Part shown: piece by piece, positions 1 to 9,638 of the stretch | How the letters are laid out: each line of letters begins with the position of its first letter | Position numbering within the stretch: position 1 is the stretch's first letter | Assembly: GCA_963823735.1 (NCBI GenBank) | Contig: CAWGMO010000002.1 | Location: 2,232,001 to 2,296,000 of the forward strand | From: Actinoallomurus sp963823735 | GTDB taxonomy: Bacteria > Actinomycetota > Actinomycetes > Streptosporangiales > Streptosporangiaceae | Direction: 5' to 3' | Length of the DNA stretch: 64,000 nt | Notes under the pieces: model-generated | Seen by the model: the letters and a program-made list of their open reading frames with translations, nothing else | The model's database searches: none | What the model was told of the DNA's origin: nothing | Translations under genes and position numbers: made by a program

Positions 1-1
1 C

Positions 2-430
2 GTCGGCACGCCGTCCTCGGCGGGCGGTCTCGTCCTCGACCGGTCGTCCGGGGCCATCACCGGAACGGTGACGAGCCGGGAGCGGGCGATCGTCAAGGAC
101 ACCGGGGCGAAGATCCGGACGACGGTCTCGGGGTTCTACCGGGATCCGTCGTCCTCGTCGTTCCTGCCGGTCGGTGTCGTCTTCGTGGGCGGTACCGGCG
201 ACATGGGAGATCCGGACACCTTTCTCCGCGGTACCGGCCCGTCGACGGCCACCGTCACCGACCCGGGAGGCGACGGCAAGGGCGCCTGCGTCACCGCCGG
301 CTCGACGACCACGTGCATGTGGGCGACGGAGCACTCGTTCGGGATGGTCACCCCCACCACGCCCAAGTCGCCCGCCGACCTCTCTGTCCTGATGCGCCGG
401 ATGCGTCCCGATCTGGAGCGACCCAAGTAG
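2..430 (+). CDS. C-terminal part of conserved actinobacterial protein, cut by window edge
   Basis: The frame is open from the left edge and ends at TAG 428–430, so the start lies outside the window; a GTG at 68 is in frame but has no clear ribosome binding site. The visible part is soluble in character and ends with two cysteines about 10 residues apart (ACVTAG…TTCMWA) followed by a short helix with LMRRMRPDLER. The next gene's protein ends in the same way (cysteine pair, then LLLSMRDDMER), so the two are tandem paralogs. I do not recognise a family with a known function. By analogy with the neighbour, the missing N-terminus probably carries a membrane anchor. Confidence 0.6.
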   Translation, partial: VGTPSSAGGLVLDRSSGAITGTVTSRERAIVKDTGAKIRTTVSGFYRDPSSSSFLPVGVVFVGGTGDMGDPDTFLRGTGPSTATVTDPGGDGKGACVTAGSTTTCMWATEHSFGMVTPTTPKSPADLSVLMRRMRPDLERPK

Positions 431-549
431 GAGAACGGCACACCGGTTCGGGCCGGACGCTGGGGCGATGACGCGAATGGCGCGACAATGTCACCGACCG
501 CGACCGGGCGAACGGAATCTGACATGGGACACACAGCGCGTGGTACCTC

Positions 550-1269
550 GTGACGGTGGCGCTGGCCGTCGCGATCCTGATCGTGGGCCTCGGCCTGCTG
601 GCCCTCGCCGGCGGGTTCGGCGGCGCGGCCGTACGCCGGGTCAAGGCACAGGAGTCCGTCCTCGATGACGAGACGCCGGCCGGCCCCGTCCGTACGCGAC
701 CGGAGCCGCCGCGGCCGTTCTGGATCGGCGCGGCGGTCAGCGTGACGCTGGGCACCGGGGCGCTCGTCGTGGCGTCGTCCGTGTTGATCTCGGTCATGGC
801 GGCGCCGAAGAACGCGCTCACCGCGCCCGTACGCGCGGGCGGCTTACAACGGGACGACTCCGCCGGCACCCAGCGGCTCACCTCACGGCAGCGCGAGCAC
901 CTGAAAGAGGCCGGGATGCCGAACCCGCTGACCGCGGTCTACCGGCAGGCGACGGGGGCGACGACGACCGTGCTGTTCATCGGGTCGTCCGGGCGCATCG
1001 ATGATCCGCCGTCGCGGCTGCGGGACTTCCTCAGCGGAGTGGCGGACAGCACCGGGGCCAGCGGTCGCGAGCCGAAGGTGTACCCGGCCGGGCGGCGAGG
1101 AGGAACCGTGCTCTGCCTGGACCAGCTGGTGTCCGGCGACGCCGCGCTCACGACGTGCGGGTGGGCCGACGACGGCACGCTCGGTGTGATCACGACCGAT
1201 GACGGTGACGCGTCGAAAACGGCCGGACTCCTCCTCTCCATGCGCGATGACATGGAGAGGACGAGTTGA
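550..1269 (+). CDS. membrane-anchored hypothetical protein, paralog of the preceding gene
   Basis: 239 residues from GTG 550; the frame is closed by a stop at 520–522, so the start is confined to this stretch, although no strong ribosome binding site is visible. Two hydrophobic segments (about residues 3–27 and 58–85) are separated by a charged Arg/Glu/Pro linker, followed by a roughly 150-residue extracytoplasmic-type domain. That domain contains LFIGSSGRID and a cysteine pair (VLCLDQ…TTCGWA) matching the upstream paralog. The stop at 1267–1269 directly abuts the clpX stop at 1270, leaving no intergenic space between the convergent genes. Function is unknown; membrane location is inferred from the hydrophobic segments. 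Confidence 0.65.
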   Translation: MTVALAVAILIVGLGLLALAGGFGGAAVRRVKAQESVLDDETPAGPVRTRPEPPRPFWIGAAVSVTLGTGALVVASSVLISVMAAPKNALTAPVRAGGLQRDDSAGTQRLTSRQREHLKEAGMPNPLTAVYRQATGATTTVLFIGSSGRIDDPPSRLRDFLSGVADSTGASGREPKVYPAGRRGGTVLCLDQLVSGDAALTTCGWADDGTLGVITTDDGDASKTAGLLLSMRDDMERTS

Positions 1270-2553
<1,284 letters not shown>

Positions 2554-2712
2554 CCTGTCTCCTTTTCGTGGGGCCGCTCACCCTCGAAGAGCGGGGCGAG
2601 GGAGCGTGCTAAGGCTCTCGACGTTGTCTTGACGTTACCGTCTCCCGGGCCCTGAGTGAGCCCTGCGGTGTGATCGATCTCGCGGTCACGTAGGGATCAC
2701 CCAGTAAGCCGT

Positions 2713-3399
2713 CTACGACGACACTACCTCGGAAGTGCGCTTCTTGCGGCTCGCGATGATGTCATCGACGAGACCGTACGTCTTCGCCTCGTCGGCGGTC
2801 AGGAACCTGTCACGCTCGATGTCGTGACGGACCTTCTCGACATCCTGGCCACTGTGCCGGGCCAGGATCGTCTCCATCTCGGCGCGGATCCGGAGGATCT
2901 CGTTCGCCTGGATCTCGATGTCGCTGGCCTGGCCGTAGCCGCCCTCGGTGGCAGGCTGGTGGATCAGTATCCGCGAGTGCGGGAGCGCGGCGCGCTTGCC
3001 GGGGGTACCGGCGGCGAGCAGCACGGCCGCGGCGGAGGCCGCCTGGCCGATGCAGACCGTCTGGATGTCGCAGCGGACGAACTGCATCGTGTCGTAGATC
3101 GCCGTCATGGCGGTGTACGAGCCACCGGGCGAGTTGATGTAGATGCTGATGTCACGCTCGGGGTCGATCGACTCCAGCGTGAACAGCTGGGCCATCACGT
3201 CGTTGGCCGACGCGTCGTCGATCTGGACGCCGAGGAAGATGATGCGCTCCTCGAAGAGCTTGTTGTACGGGTTCATCTCCTTGACCCCGTACGTGGTGCG
3301 CTCGACGAAGGACGGGATGATGTAGCGGCTCTCGATGGGCTGTACGCCGGCCCGGATCTCGTGACTCACTGGGTTCAGTCCCCTCGCGTCGATGTTCAT
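2713..3399 (-). CDS. clpP2: ATP-dependent Clp protease proteolytic subunit, ClpP2
   Basis: Serine peptidase subunit (228 residues) that forms the Clp proteolytic chamber with ClpP1. The catalytic Ser is in GQAASAAAV, His in ILIHQPAT and Asp in the ERDRFLTADEA segment. The N-terminus is longer than in ClpP1 and contains SRYIIPSFVERT. Its ATG overlaps the clpP1 stop by 4 bp (ATGA), so the two are translationally coupled. In actinobacteria both ClpP1 and ClpP2 are generally needed to form an active heteromeric peptidase. Confidence 0.95.
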   Translation of the reverse strand: MNIDARGLNPVSHEIRAGVQPIESRYIIPSFVERTTYGVKEMNPYNKLFEERIIFLGVQIDDASANDVMAQLFTLESIDPERDISIYINSPGGSYTAMTAIYDTMQFVRCDIQTVCIGQAASAAAVLLAAGTPGKRAALPHSRILIHQPATEGGYGQASDIEIQANEILRIRAEMETILARHSGQDVEKVRHDIERDRFLTADEAKTYGLVDDIIASRKKRTSEVVSS

Positions 3400-4034
3400 G
3401 AGACGGCGCCCTCGGATGCGACCTGGTTGGCGTTGTGCACCACGTGGTCGATGAAGCCGTAGTCCTTGGCCTCGTCGGCGGTGAACCAGCGGTCACGGTC
3501 GGAGTCCGCCTGGACCTGCTCAAGGGGCTGACCCGTGTGGAAGGCGATCCGCTCGGCGAGCGTCTGCTTCACGTACAGCATCTGCTCGGCGAGGATCTTG
3601 ATGTCGGACGCGGTGCCGCCGATGCCACCGGACGGCTGGTGCATCATGATGCGCGCGTGCGGCAGGGCGTAGCGCTTGCCCGCCGTACCGGCGCAGAGCA
3701 GGAACTGCCCCATGGACGCGGCGAGGCCCATACCGACCGTGGCGACGTCGTTCGGGACGTACTGCATCATGTCGTAGATCGCCATGCCGGCCGTCACCGA
3801 GCCGCCGGGCGAGTTGACGTAGAGGTAGATGTCGCGCCGGGAATCCTCTGCCGCGAGAAGCAGCAGCTCCGAGCAGATGCGGTTGGAGATGTCGTCGTCG
3901 ACTTGCTGCCCGAGGAAGACGATGCGCTCGCGCAGCAGGCGCTGATAGAGCGAGTCGGCCATCGGCAGGAGGGGCGCCTCTGCCGTACGCGCGTCGATTC
4001 GCGCCGGCGAGTCGAAGGTCGGAGGCGTGGTCAC
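3396..4034 (-). CDS. clpP1: ATP-dependent Clp protease proteolytic subunit, ClpP1
   Basis: 212-residue Clp peptidase subunit starting with GTG 4034, with AGGTGA upstream as ribosome binding site. The catalytic Ser is in GLAASMGQFL, His in IMMHQPSGG, and Asp in the DRDRWFTADEA segment; NSPGGSVTAGMAIYD is the conserved oligomer-contact region. It is the first gene of the clpP1–clpP2(–clpX) unit, separated from the upstream trigger factor gene by a hairpin terminator and about 130 bp that should hold its own promoter. A ClgR-like box lies about 90 bp upstream. Confidence 0.95.
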   Translation of the reverse strand: MTTPPTFDSPARIDARTAEAPLLPMADSLYQRLLRERIVFLGQQVDDDISNRICSELLLLAAEDSRRDIYLYVNSPGGSVTAGMAIYDMMQYVPNDVATVGMGLAASMGQFLLCAGTAGKRYALPHARIMMHQPSGGIGGTASDIKILAEQMLYVKQTLAERIAFHTGQPLEQVQADSDRDRWFTADEAKDYGFIDHVVHNANQVASEGAVS

Positions 4035-4123
4035 TGCGTCACCTGCTCCGGAGTCGTGGTTCGTGGTCGGTTGCTTGCGACATTAACGCGCTGCGGCGGG
4101 GGCTTTGGCCGCCAGGGTCACTT

Positions 4124-4140
4124 GTTCGCTGTCGGCGTGG
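4124..4140 (-). promoter_or_regulatory. candidate ClgR-type operator upstream of clpP1
   Basis: GTTCGCTGTCGGCGTGG on the plus strand, in the clpP1 upstream region. In Streptomyces and Corynebacterium, ClgR activates clpP1P2 through sites with GTTCGC and GCG half elements. The second half here is imperfect, so this is a suggestion from position and partial motif match only. Confidence 0.3.
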
Positions 4141-4162
4141 AAGGTCTCCGAAGGGAATGCGA

Positions 4163-4192
4163 ACGGGCCGGCCCATAACGGCACCGGCCCGT
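4163..4192 (-). terminator. hairpin terminator of tig
   Basis: Perfect 9-bp stem ACGGGCCGG (4163–4171) / CCGGCCCGT (4184–4192) with a 12-nt loop, 21 bp past the tig stop. No U-tract follows, as is common in high-GC actinobacteria. Confidence 0.7.
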
Positions 4193-4212
4193 ACGCGGAA
4201 CTTCGGGGTCGA

Positions 4213-5622
4213 TCAGGCGTCGGTCTTCTCGTCGGCGACCTCGGCCTCCGCGGCCTCGGTGGCCTCGGTGTCCTCGATGACCTCGACGTCGTCCTGGCCC
4301 GCGGCCTTGCGCTGGAGAGCGCCCAGGTCGAGCTCCTCGCCCTTGTCGTCGGTGGCCTTGACGTGCTCCACGACGAGGTTCAGCGCCTTGGTGCGGAGCA
4401 CCTCGGACACGATGGCGGGGATCTGGTTGTTCTCCGTGAGGTGCTGGGCGAGGACGTCCGGCTGAACACCCATCTGGAGGGCGTTCGTGACGACGTACTC
4501 GGTCAGCTCCTCGTTCTCGACCGTGAGCTCCTCCTGGAGGGCCAGCTGGTCGAGGATGAAGCCGCCCTTGACGGCGTCGCGCGCGTCGTCCTTGAGGTCG
4601 GAGTCGTACTCCTCGGCGGACTTCTCCTGGTCCTCGAGGAACTTCTCGCGCGTCATGCCGTACATCTGGAGCTGCTGGTCGAGCTGCTCGTTGCGACGCT
4701 GGATCTCGTTCTCGATCACGCTCTCGGGGAGCGGGATGTCGATCCTCTCCATGAGGGCCTCAAGGGCCTTGTCGCGCGCCTGGCCGAGCTGCTGGGTGCG
4801 CTTCTGGTCCTGAAGGCGCTTGGTGACGTCGGCGCGGAGCTCCTCGATCGTGTCGAACTCGCTGCCGAGCTGCGCGAACTCGTCGTCGAGCTCAGGGAGC
4901 TCCTTGATCTTGACGCTGTGCACGGTGACCGTGACCTCGGCCTCCGAGCCTTCGTCCTCGCCGCCGACCAGGGTCGTGGTGAACGTCTTGGCGTCGCCGG
5001 ACTCCATGCCGACGATCTGGTCGTCGAGGCCCTCGACGGACGAGCGGCTGCCGACCTCGTAGGAGTAGCCGCTGGTGCGGGCGTCCTCGACGTCCTTGCC
5101 GTCGACCTTGGCGGACAGGTCGATGGAGGCGAAGTCGCCCTCCTGGGCCGGCCGGTCGGCGTTGGTCAGCGTCGCGAAACGCTCGCGGAGGTTGGAGAGG
5201 GTCTCCTCGACCTCGTCGTCGGTCACCTCGGCCGAGTCGACCGTGACCTCGAGACCGTCGTACTGAGGGACCTCGAACTTGGGCCGGATGTCGACCTCGG
5301 CGGTGAAGGCGAACTGCTCGTTGTCCTCCAGCTCGGTGATCTCCACCTCGGGCTGGCCGAGCGCGAACACCTCGGTCTCCTGCACCGCGCGGCCGTACAG
5401 GCCCGGTAGCGCGTCGTTGACCGCCTCCTGCAGGACCGCGCCCCGGCCGACGTACTGGTCGATCAGACGCGCGGGCACCTTGCCGGGACGGAACCCCTTC
5501 AGGCGCACCTGCTGCGAAAGCTCCTTGTACGCCTTGTCGAGGTTGGGCTTCAGCTCGTCGAAGGGAACCTCGACGGTGAGCTTGACCCGAGTCGGGCTCA
5601 GCTCCTCAACATCGGTCTTCAC
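4213..5622 (-). CDS. tig: trigger factor, ribosome-associated chaperone / peptidyl-prolyl isomerase
   Basis: 469 residues. The N-terminal ribosome-binding signature GFRPGKVP lies at 43–50, an FKBP-type PPIase domain is at about 160–245, and the long helical C-terminal chaperone arms end in a strongly acidic tail (VIEDTEATEAAEAEVADE) typical of actinobacterial trigger factors. It binds at the ribosomal exit tunnel and holds nascent chains. It is placed directly before the clp genes, the conserved bacterial tig–clpP–clpX order, but the terminator behind it suggests it is a separate transcript. Confidence 0.96.
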   Translation of the reverse strand: MKTDVEELSPTRVKLTVEVPFDELKPNLDKAYKELSQQVRLKGFRPGKVPARLIDQYVGRGAVLQEAVNDALPGLYGRAVQETEVFALGQPEVEITELEDNEQFAFTAEVDIRPKFEVPQYDGLEVTVDSAEVTDDEVEETLSNLRERFATLTNADRPAQEGDFASIDLSAKVDGKDVEDARTSGYSYEVGSRSSVEGLDDQIVGMESGDAKTFTTTLVGGEDEGSEAEVTVTVHSVKIKELPELDDEFAQLGSEFDTIEELRADVTKRLQDQKRTQQLGQARDKALEALMERIDIPLPESVIENEIQRRNEQLDQQLQMYGMTREKFLEDQEKSAEEYDSDLKDDARDAVKGGFILDQLALQEELTVENEELTEYVVTNALQMGVQPDVLAQHLTENNQIPAIVSEVLRTKALNLVVEHVKATDDKGEELDLGALQRKAAGQDDVEVIEDTEATEAAEAEVADEKTDA

Positions 5623-5889
5623 TAGGGCGGTCTCCTTGATCCGGCCGCGGCACGGATTTCACATTGAAGGTCGTGGCGGCTGCGTTGTCAGCCGGACGCG
5701 GGCACGCCGATATAGGGCACCGCGCGCCTTCGCGCGTCAAGTCTATGGTGTTCCGGCGGGCGCGCGGACGGCCGGGGCGGCAATGCGTCCCCAAGTAATC
5801 CGAAAGGGTCCGCCTGACTACCGGGCGTGAACTGGTCCCGGACCTGCCTCAACCTGCCCCTGAGGGGGTAAATGTCATGAATGCGCGTA

Positions 5890-6396
5890 CTACGCGGGGG
5901 GCTCCATAGCGTCCAACAGACGTGCCATGGAATCGAAGAACCGCTGCTGTTCGGGAAGTGTCAGGGCGTCGAACAATCTCCCGAAGCGGCCCGCGCCGGT
6001 CCGCAGGGCACGGTCGGCCTCGGTCGCCCCCGGCGCCGTGAGCTCGATCAGCGTCGCCCTCCGGTCGGTGGGATGCGGCCGGCGTACGACCAGGCCGGCC
6101 TCCTCCAGCGCGTCGACCATGGCGGTCATGTTGCGCGCGGTCACACCCAGGGCCTTCGCGAGATCCTTCATCATCGCCGGGCCCTCGTCGCGCAGCAGGC
6201 CGAGGAGCTCCATGCGCGTGAAGGTCAGCCCGTCGCGCGCGTTGGAGTCCATCCACCGCAGGAAGGCACCGGTGAACCTGGTGGCCTGGGCGACCAGCAT
6301 CTGGTGGCGATCGGCATCGGCGGCCGCCGAGAGATCGGGCCCCGAGGGTGCGTCTAAGCCGGCCTCCCGCTGAGGCCTCACCGTCTCCGACATCAC
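5890..6396 (-). CDS. MarR-family transcriptional regulator
   Basis: 168 residues from GTG 6396 (an ATG follows immediately at 6393). Winged-helix core: FTRMELLGLLRDEGPAMMKDLAKALG, then the recognition helix ARNMTAMVDALEEAGLV and the wing RRPHPTDRRATLIELT with the DxR signature of MarR proteins. The C-terminal helices would form the dimer. It is divergent from a YceI-family gene, and the shared 115-bp region holds a strong dyad, so it probably controls itself and that gene. The ligand cannot be read from sequence. Confidence 0.9.
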   Translation of the reverse strand: MMSETVRPQREAGLDAPSGPDLSAAADADRHQMLVAQATRFTGAFLRWMDSNARDGLTFTRMELLGLLRDEGPAMMKDLAKALGVTARNMTAMVDALEEAGLVVRRPHPTDRRATLIELTAPGATEADRALRTGAGRFGRLFDALTLPEQQRFFDSMARLLDAMEPPA

Positions 6397-6440
6397 GGGC
6401 CAAGCCTAACCGCCGAAGGCTCTCGCCGAATGATCGAAGC

Positions 6441-6468
6441 GTGACTATCTTCTGGGTGATAGTCACCC
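6441..6468. promoter_or_regulatory. dyad operator between marR-type gene and yceI-type gene
   Basis: Perfect 9-bp inverted repeat GTGACTATC (6441–6449) / GATAGTCAC (6458–6466), overlapped by a second dyad GGGTGA–TAG–TCACCC (6454–6468). Position between the divergent genes and the roughly 26-bp size fit a MarR dimer site. Confidence 0.65.
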
Positions 6469-6511
6469 GAGTAATCAATACAGCGTAGTTCTGAGGTGAG
6501 AGGACCGACCG

Positions 6512-7063
6512 ATGACTGGAGCGCTCTCCCATGTGGCGGCGAATCTGGTCGACGGGGGCGGTACGGGCTCTTGGACGCTCGACGGCCCCGCCACCTCCGT
6601 CGTCGTACGCCACCGCGCCTGGTGGGGTCTGGCCAACGTTCACGGCTCTTTCACGGACGTCACGGGCGAGGGGGAGATCCTCGACGACGGCACGATCTTC
6701 GGCAGGCTGCGCATCGCGACCGCGTCACTGACCACCGGCGACCCTTCGCGCGACGAGCGGCTGCGGGCGAGCGACTTCCTCGACGGCGAGGCCCATCCGC
6801 TGATCGTCTACACGCTCACCAACATCAAGCTGGAGGCCGAGCGCGACGTGTGGATCGAGGGCTCGCTCATGGTCCGCGGGGTCACGGCGCCGCTGTCGTT
6901 CCCGGCGCGGGTCACCGAGATCGCCGGTGAGGTCGTCTCGCTGCGTGGCCGCGCGGTCGTCGACCTCGGCAACCACGACCTCAAGTGGAGCCGTTTCCGG
7001 TCACCGGCCGGGCGTACGACCGTCCAGATCATCGCCCGCTTCGTCGCCGACCGGCCGGTTTAG
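6512..7063 (+). CDS. YceI-family lipocalin-like protein
   Basis: 183 residues, single YceI domain. Family features seen: opening GTGSWTLDGPATSVVVRHRAW, the internal DPSRDERLRASDFLDGEAHP segment (YceI proteins have D..R..H....FF) and repeated amphipathic strands (WIEGSLMVRGVTAPLSF, LKWSRFR). YceI proteins bind long isoprenoid or other hydrophobic ligands in a β-barrel; this copy has no signal peptide, as usual for actinobacterial cytoplasmic members. Divergent from the MarR gene. Its last 63 bp overlap the 3′ end of the convergent aldolase gene. Confidence 0.9.
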   Translation: MTGALSHVAANLVDGGGTGSWTLDGPATSVVVRHRAWWGLANVHGSFTDVTGEGEILDDGTIFGRLRIATASLTTGDPSRDERLRASDFLDGEAHPLIVYTLTNIKLEAERDVWIEGSLMVRGVTAPLSFPARVTEIAGEVVSLRGRAVVDLGNHDLKWSRFRSPAGRTTVQIIARFVADRPV

Positions 7064-7687
7064 GCCGTACGTCGACAGCTTCTCCCGTACACGCTCGATC
7101 TCGTCGGGCGGCAGCAGCCGCGGCGCGCCGGCGGCGCTCGCCCGGAGGTACACCTCGCAGATCCACTCCAGGTAGACCGCGCGCGAGTAGGCCTTGGCGA
7201 GCGTCTCGCCGTACGTGACCGCGCCGTGGCTGCCCAGGAGGCAGGCCGTACGGCCCTCCAGCGCCGCGACCATGCCTTCGGCCAGCTCGGGCGTGCCGTA
7301 GGTCGCGTACGGGGCGACGCGCACGATGCCGCCGAACATCGCGATCAGGTAGTGGATCGGCGGGACCTCCTCCACCAGCGTGGACAGCACGGTCGCCGCG
7401 GTGGAGTGGGTGTGCACGATCGCCCGCGCGTCCGTGCCCGCGTACACGGCCAGGTGCATGGGCATCTCGCTCGTCGGCGGCAGCGGCGCCTCGACCGCCG
7501 AGCCGTCGAGGCGGTGCACGCCGACGAGGTCCGGCGTCAGCTCGTCGTAGTCGAGGCCGCTCGGGCTGACCGCGACGAGGTCGCCCGAGCGTACGGAGAT
7601 GTTGCCCGAGGTCCCCACGACGAGACCGTCGGCGCGCATGCGGCGGCAGTGCGCGACGACCTGGCGGCGTTCCTCGGCGAGCGTCAT
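7001..7687 (-). CDS. class II aldolase/adducin-family protein (fuculose-phosphate aldolase-like)
   Basis: 228 residues from ATG 7687 (MTLAEERRQ); the open frame continues further upstream but without family similarity. GTSGNISVR (about residue 24) is the phosphate-binding motif and VHTHSTAA carries two of the zinc histidines, with a further His in LLGSHGAV. SPSGLDYDEL and a catalytic Glu in TSEMPMH are also present. Members cleave sugar phosphates such as L-fuculose-1-phosphate to dihydroxyacetone phosphate and an aldehyde; the substrate is not determinable here. The gene stands alone and overlaps the convergent YceI gene by 63 bp. Confidence 0.88.
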   Translation of the reverse strand: MTLAEERRQVVAHCRRMRADGLVVGTSGNISVRSGDLVAVSPSGLDYDELTPDLVGVHRLDGSAVEAPLPPTSEMPMHLAVYAGTDARAIVHTHSTAATVLSTLVEEVPPIHYLIAMFGGIVRVAPYATYGTPELAEGMVAALEGRTACLLGSHGAVTYGETLAKAYSRAVYLEWICEVYLRASAAGAPRLLPPDEIERVREKLSTYGLNRPVGDEAGDDLDGRTPGR

Positions 7688-7861
7688 GAGGCGAGTATCG
7701 CGGGTGCGGAAGGGACCTTGGTCCCAGGAACAGAGGATCTTCGGGCCGACGGCGTGCCCGACGACCTGGTTAGCGTCGTGGGCATGACACGTGAGGCACC
7801 GCCTACCCCTGACTTCCGGCGATGTTGGGCCGTGACGAGCACCGGCGTGAGGAGTGGACCG

Positions 7862-8260
7862 GTGTACGACTCCGGAGGCATGGAGATCCTGACCGAGCGC
7901 GAGTGCCACGACCTGCTCGGCACGTCCTCCCTCGGCAGGGTCGTGTTCACCGACCGCGCCCTGCCCGCGATCCAGCCGGTGACGTTCCTTCTGTCCGGCA
8001 CCGACGTGATCATCCGTACGGCGGCGGGCTCGAAGCTCGCGGCGGCGGCCCGCGATGCCGTCGTCGCGTTCGAGGTCGACGAGTTCGACAGCACGCTGCG
8101 GACCGGCTGGTCCGTGGTGATCGTCGGGCATGCCCGGATGATCGCCGAGAACGGCGAGGCGGCGCGCCTGCGCCATCTTCCTCCGCATCCGTGGGCCGGT
8201 GGCGATTTCTACATCGCCATCACGCCGGAGATGATCTCCGGTCGCCGGGTGCCCGGCTGA
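7862..8260 (+). CDS. pyridoxamine 5′-phosphate oxidase-fold flavin/F420-binding protein
   Basis: 132 residues from GTG 7862, chosen because AGGAG (7850–7854) sits 7 nt upstream; an internal ATG at 7880 has GGAGG only 1 nt away. Split-barrel fold features: LLGTSSLGRVVFTDRALPAIQPVTFLL, IIRTAAGSKLAAAARDAVVAFEVDEFD and WSVVIVGHARMI, the usual pattern of short actinobacterial PNPOx-like proteins. Such proteins bind FMN or F420, and most have no assigned substrate. The stop lies 6 bp before the end of the convergent decarboxylase. Confidence 0.85.
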   Translation: MYDSGGMEILTERECHDLLGTSSLGRVVFTDRALPAIQPVTFLLSGTDVIIRTAAGSKLAAAARDAVVAFEVDEFDSTLRTGWSVVIVGHARMIAENGEAARLRHLPPHPWAGGDFYIAITPEMISGRRVPG

Positions 8261-8266
8261 GCCCCG

Positions 8267-9638
8267 TCACCGGGCGGCGGCGCGTACGGCGTCTAGGAGG
8301 GCGTCCAGGTCGCCCGGGACGGTGTCGCGGTGGAGGACGCAGGCGCGCAGGGCGGCCCGGCCGTCCACGACCGTGCCGGCGAGGAACGCGTGCCCCTCGG
8401 CCTGTACGGCGGCGGCCAGGCGCTCGTTGAGGCGCTCGACGGCCTCTGGGGCCATGCCGGGCGGTGTGTGGCGGAAGCAGACGACGGACAGGATCGGCTC
8501 GCCCAGCAGTTCGAGGTCGGGTGCCTCGCCGACGCGCCCGGCGAGCGTACGTGCCAGGGCGCGGTGCCGGCGTACCTGTGCGGTCAGGCCCTCGCGGCCG
8601 AGCGCGGACAGCGTCGCCCACGCCTTGAGCGCGCGGAAGGGGCGCGTCTGCTCGAAGCCCAGCTCGGCGAACCAGACGTCGTCGCCGGCCGTACGCAGGT
8701 AGTCGGGGACGAGGCTGAAGGTGTCGCGGAGGATGCCCGCGTCGCGTACGAGGAGGGCGCCGCAGCCGACCGGGACGCCCGGCCACTTGTGCGGGTCGAG
8801 CGTCAGGGAGTCGGCGCGTTCGAGCCCGGCGTACGCGGAGGCGATCTCCTCGTCGAGGCGGCCGAAGGCTCCGTACGCGCCGTCGACGTGCAGCCAGAGA
8901 CCCTCCGCCGCGCAGACATCGGCGAGATCGTCCAGCGGGTCGATCGCGCCCGTGTTGGTCGTACCCGCGCTGGCCGCGACGGCGAACGGGCGCCGGCCCG
9001 CCGCACGATCCTCCGCGATCGCGGCCGGGATCGCCGCGAGCGTCGAGGGTGCGTACGCCGGCCGCGCCGATGCCGAGCAGCTCCGCGGCCTTGCGCAGGC
9101 AACTGTGGCCGCCGGTCGTGACGTAGAGGACGAGACGGCTCGTGATCCCGTCCTCGCGGTCGTTCCCGCCGTCTTCGACGGAGGCGGCGTGCCTGGCGGC
9201 GGCCAGCGCGGTGAGGGACGCGCTCGCCCCGCCGCTGGTCAGCAGCCCGGCGCCCATCGGATACCCGACGAGCTCGGCCAGCCACCGCAGCACCCCGTGT
9301 TCGAGGTGCACGCCCGCGTGGTCGCCGCCGGCGCAGCTCGGCCCCATGACGGCGGCGGCCAGCTCGGCGAGCGCGCCCGCCGGGTGCGGCGCCGAGTTGA
9401 CCCAGGCGAAGAAGCGCGGATGGCCGTTGCCCATCGCGAAGGGGAGGATGTCACGGGCGATCGCGTCGACCAGTTCGTCGCCTGTCGCGCCTTTCGCGGG
9501 GAGTGGCGCTCCGGTCAGCCTCGACTTCTGGTCGTCGTTCATTTCTCGGTGGACGGGGCCTTGCGGCAGGTCGCGGAGATCGTCGGCGAGGAGGTCGACC
9601 AGCCGGTGGCCGGCGGCGCGGAACTCCTCCGGGGTCAC
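8267..9638 (-). pseudogene. PLP-dependent amino acid decarboxylase (group II), frameshifted by a small internal deletion
   Basis: Homolog of aromatic-L-amino-acid/tyrosine-type decarboxylases. It starts at GTG 9638 (VTPEEFRAAGHRLVDLLADD) and reads well through the substrate region HPRFFAWVNS and the cofactor segment LLTSGGASASLTALAAAR as far as GIGAAGVRT (about 9045). From there the homology continues in another frame: STLAAIPAAIAEDRAAG, the GTTNTGAIDPL cofactor-contact segment, the PLP lysine in SLTLDPHKWPG, and the C-terminus LDALLDAVRAAAR at 8267. About ten residues usually present between VRT and LAAAI are missing, so the lesion is a deletion of roughly 30 nt, not one base. The product is probably non-functional unless the assembly is wrong. 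The GTG overlaps the preceding gene's stop by 4 bp. Confidence 0.8.

Noticed and set aside
4105..5409. 434-codon open frame antisense to tig
   Set aside because: It is a shadow of the high-GC third positions of tig; its translation is a Leu/Val/Asp/Glu-rich low-complexity sequence with no family similarity.
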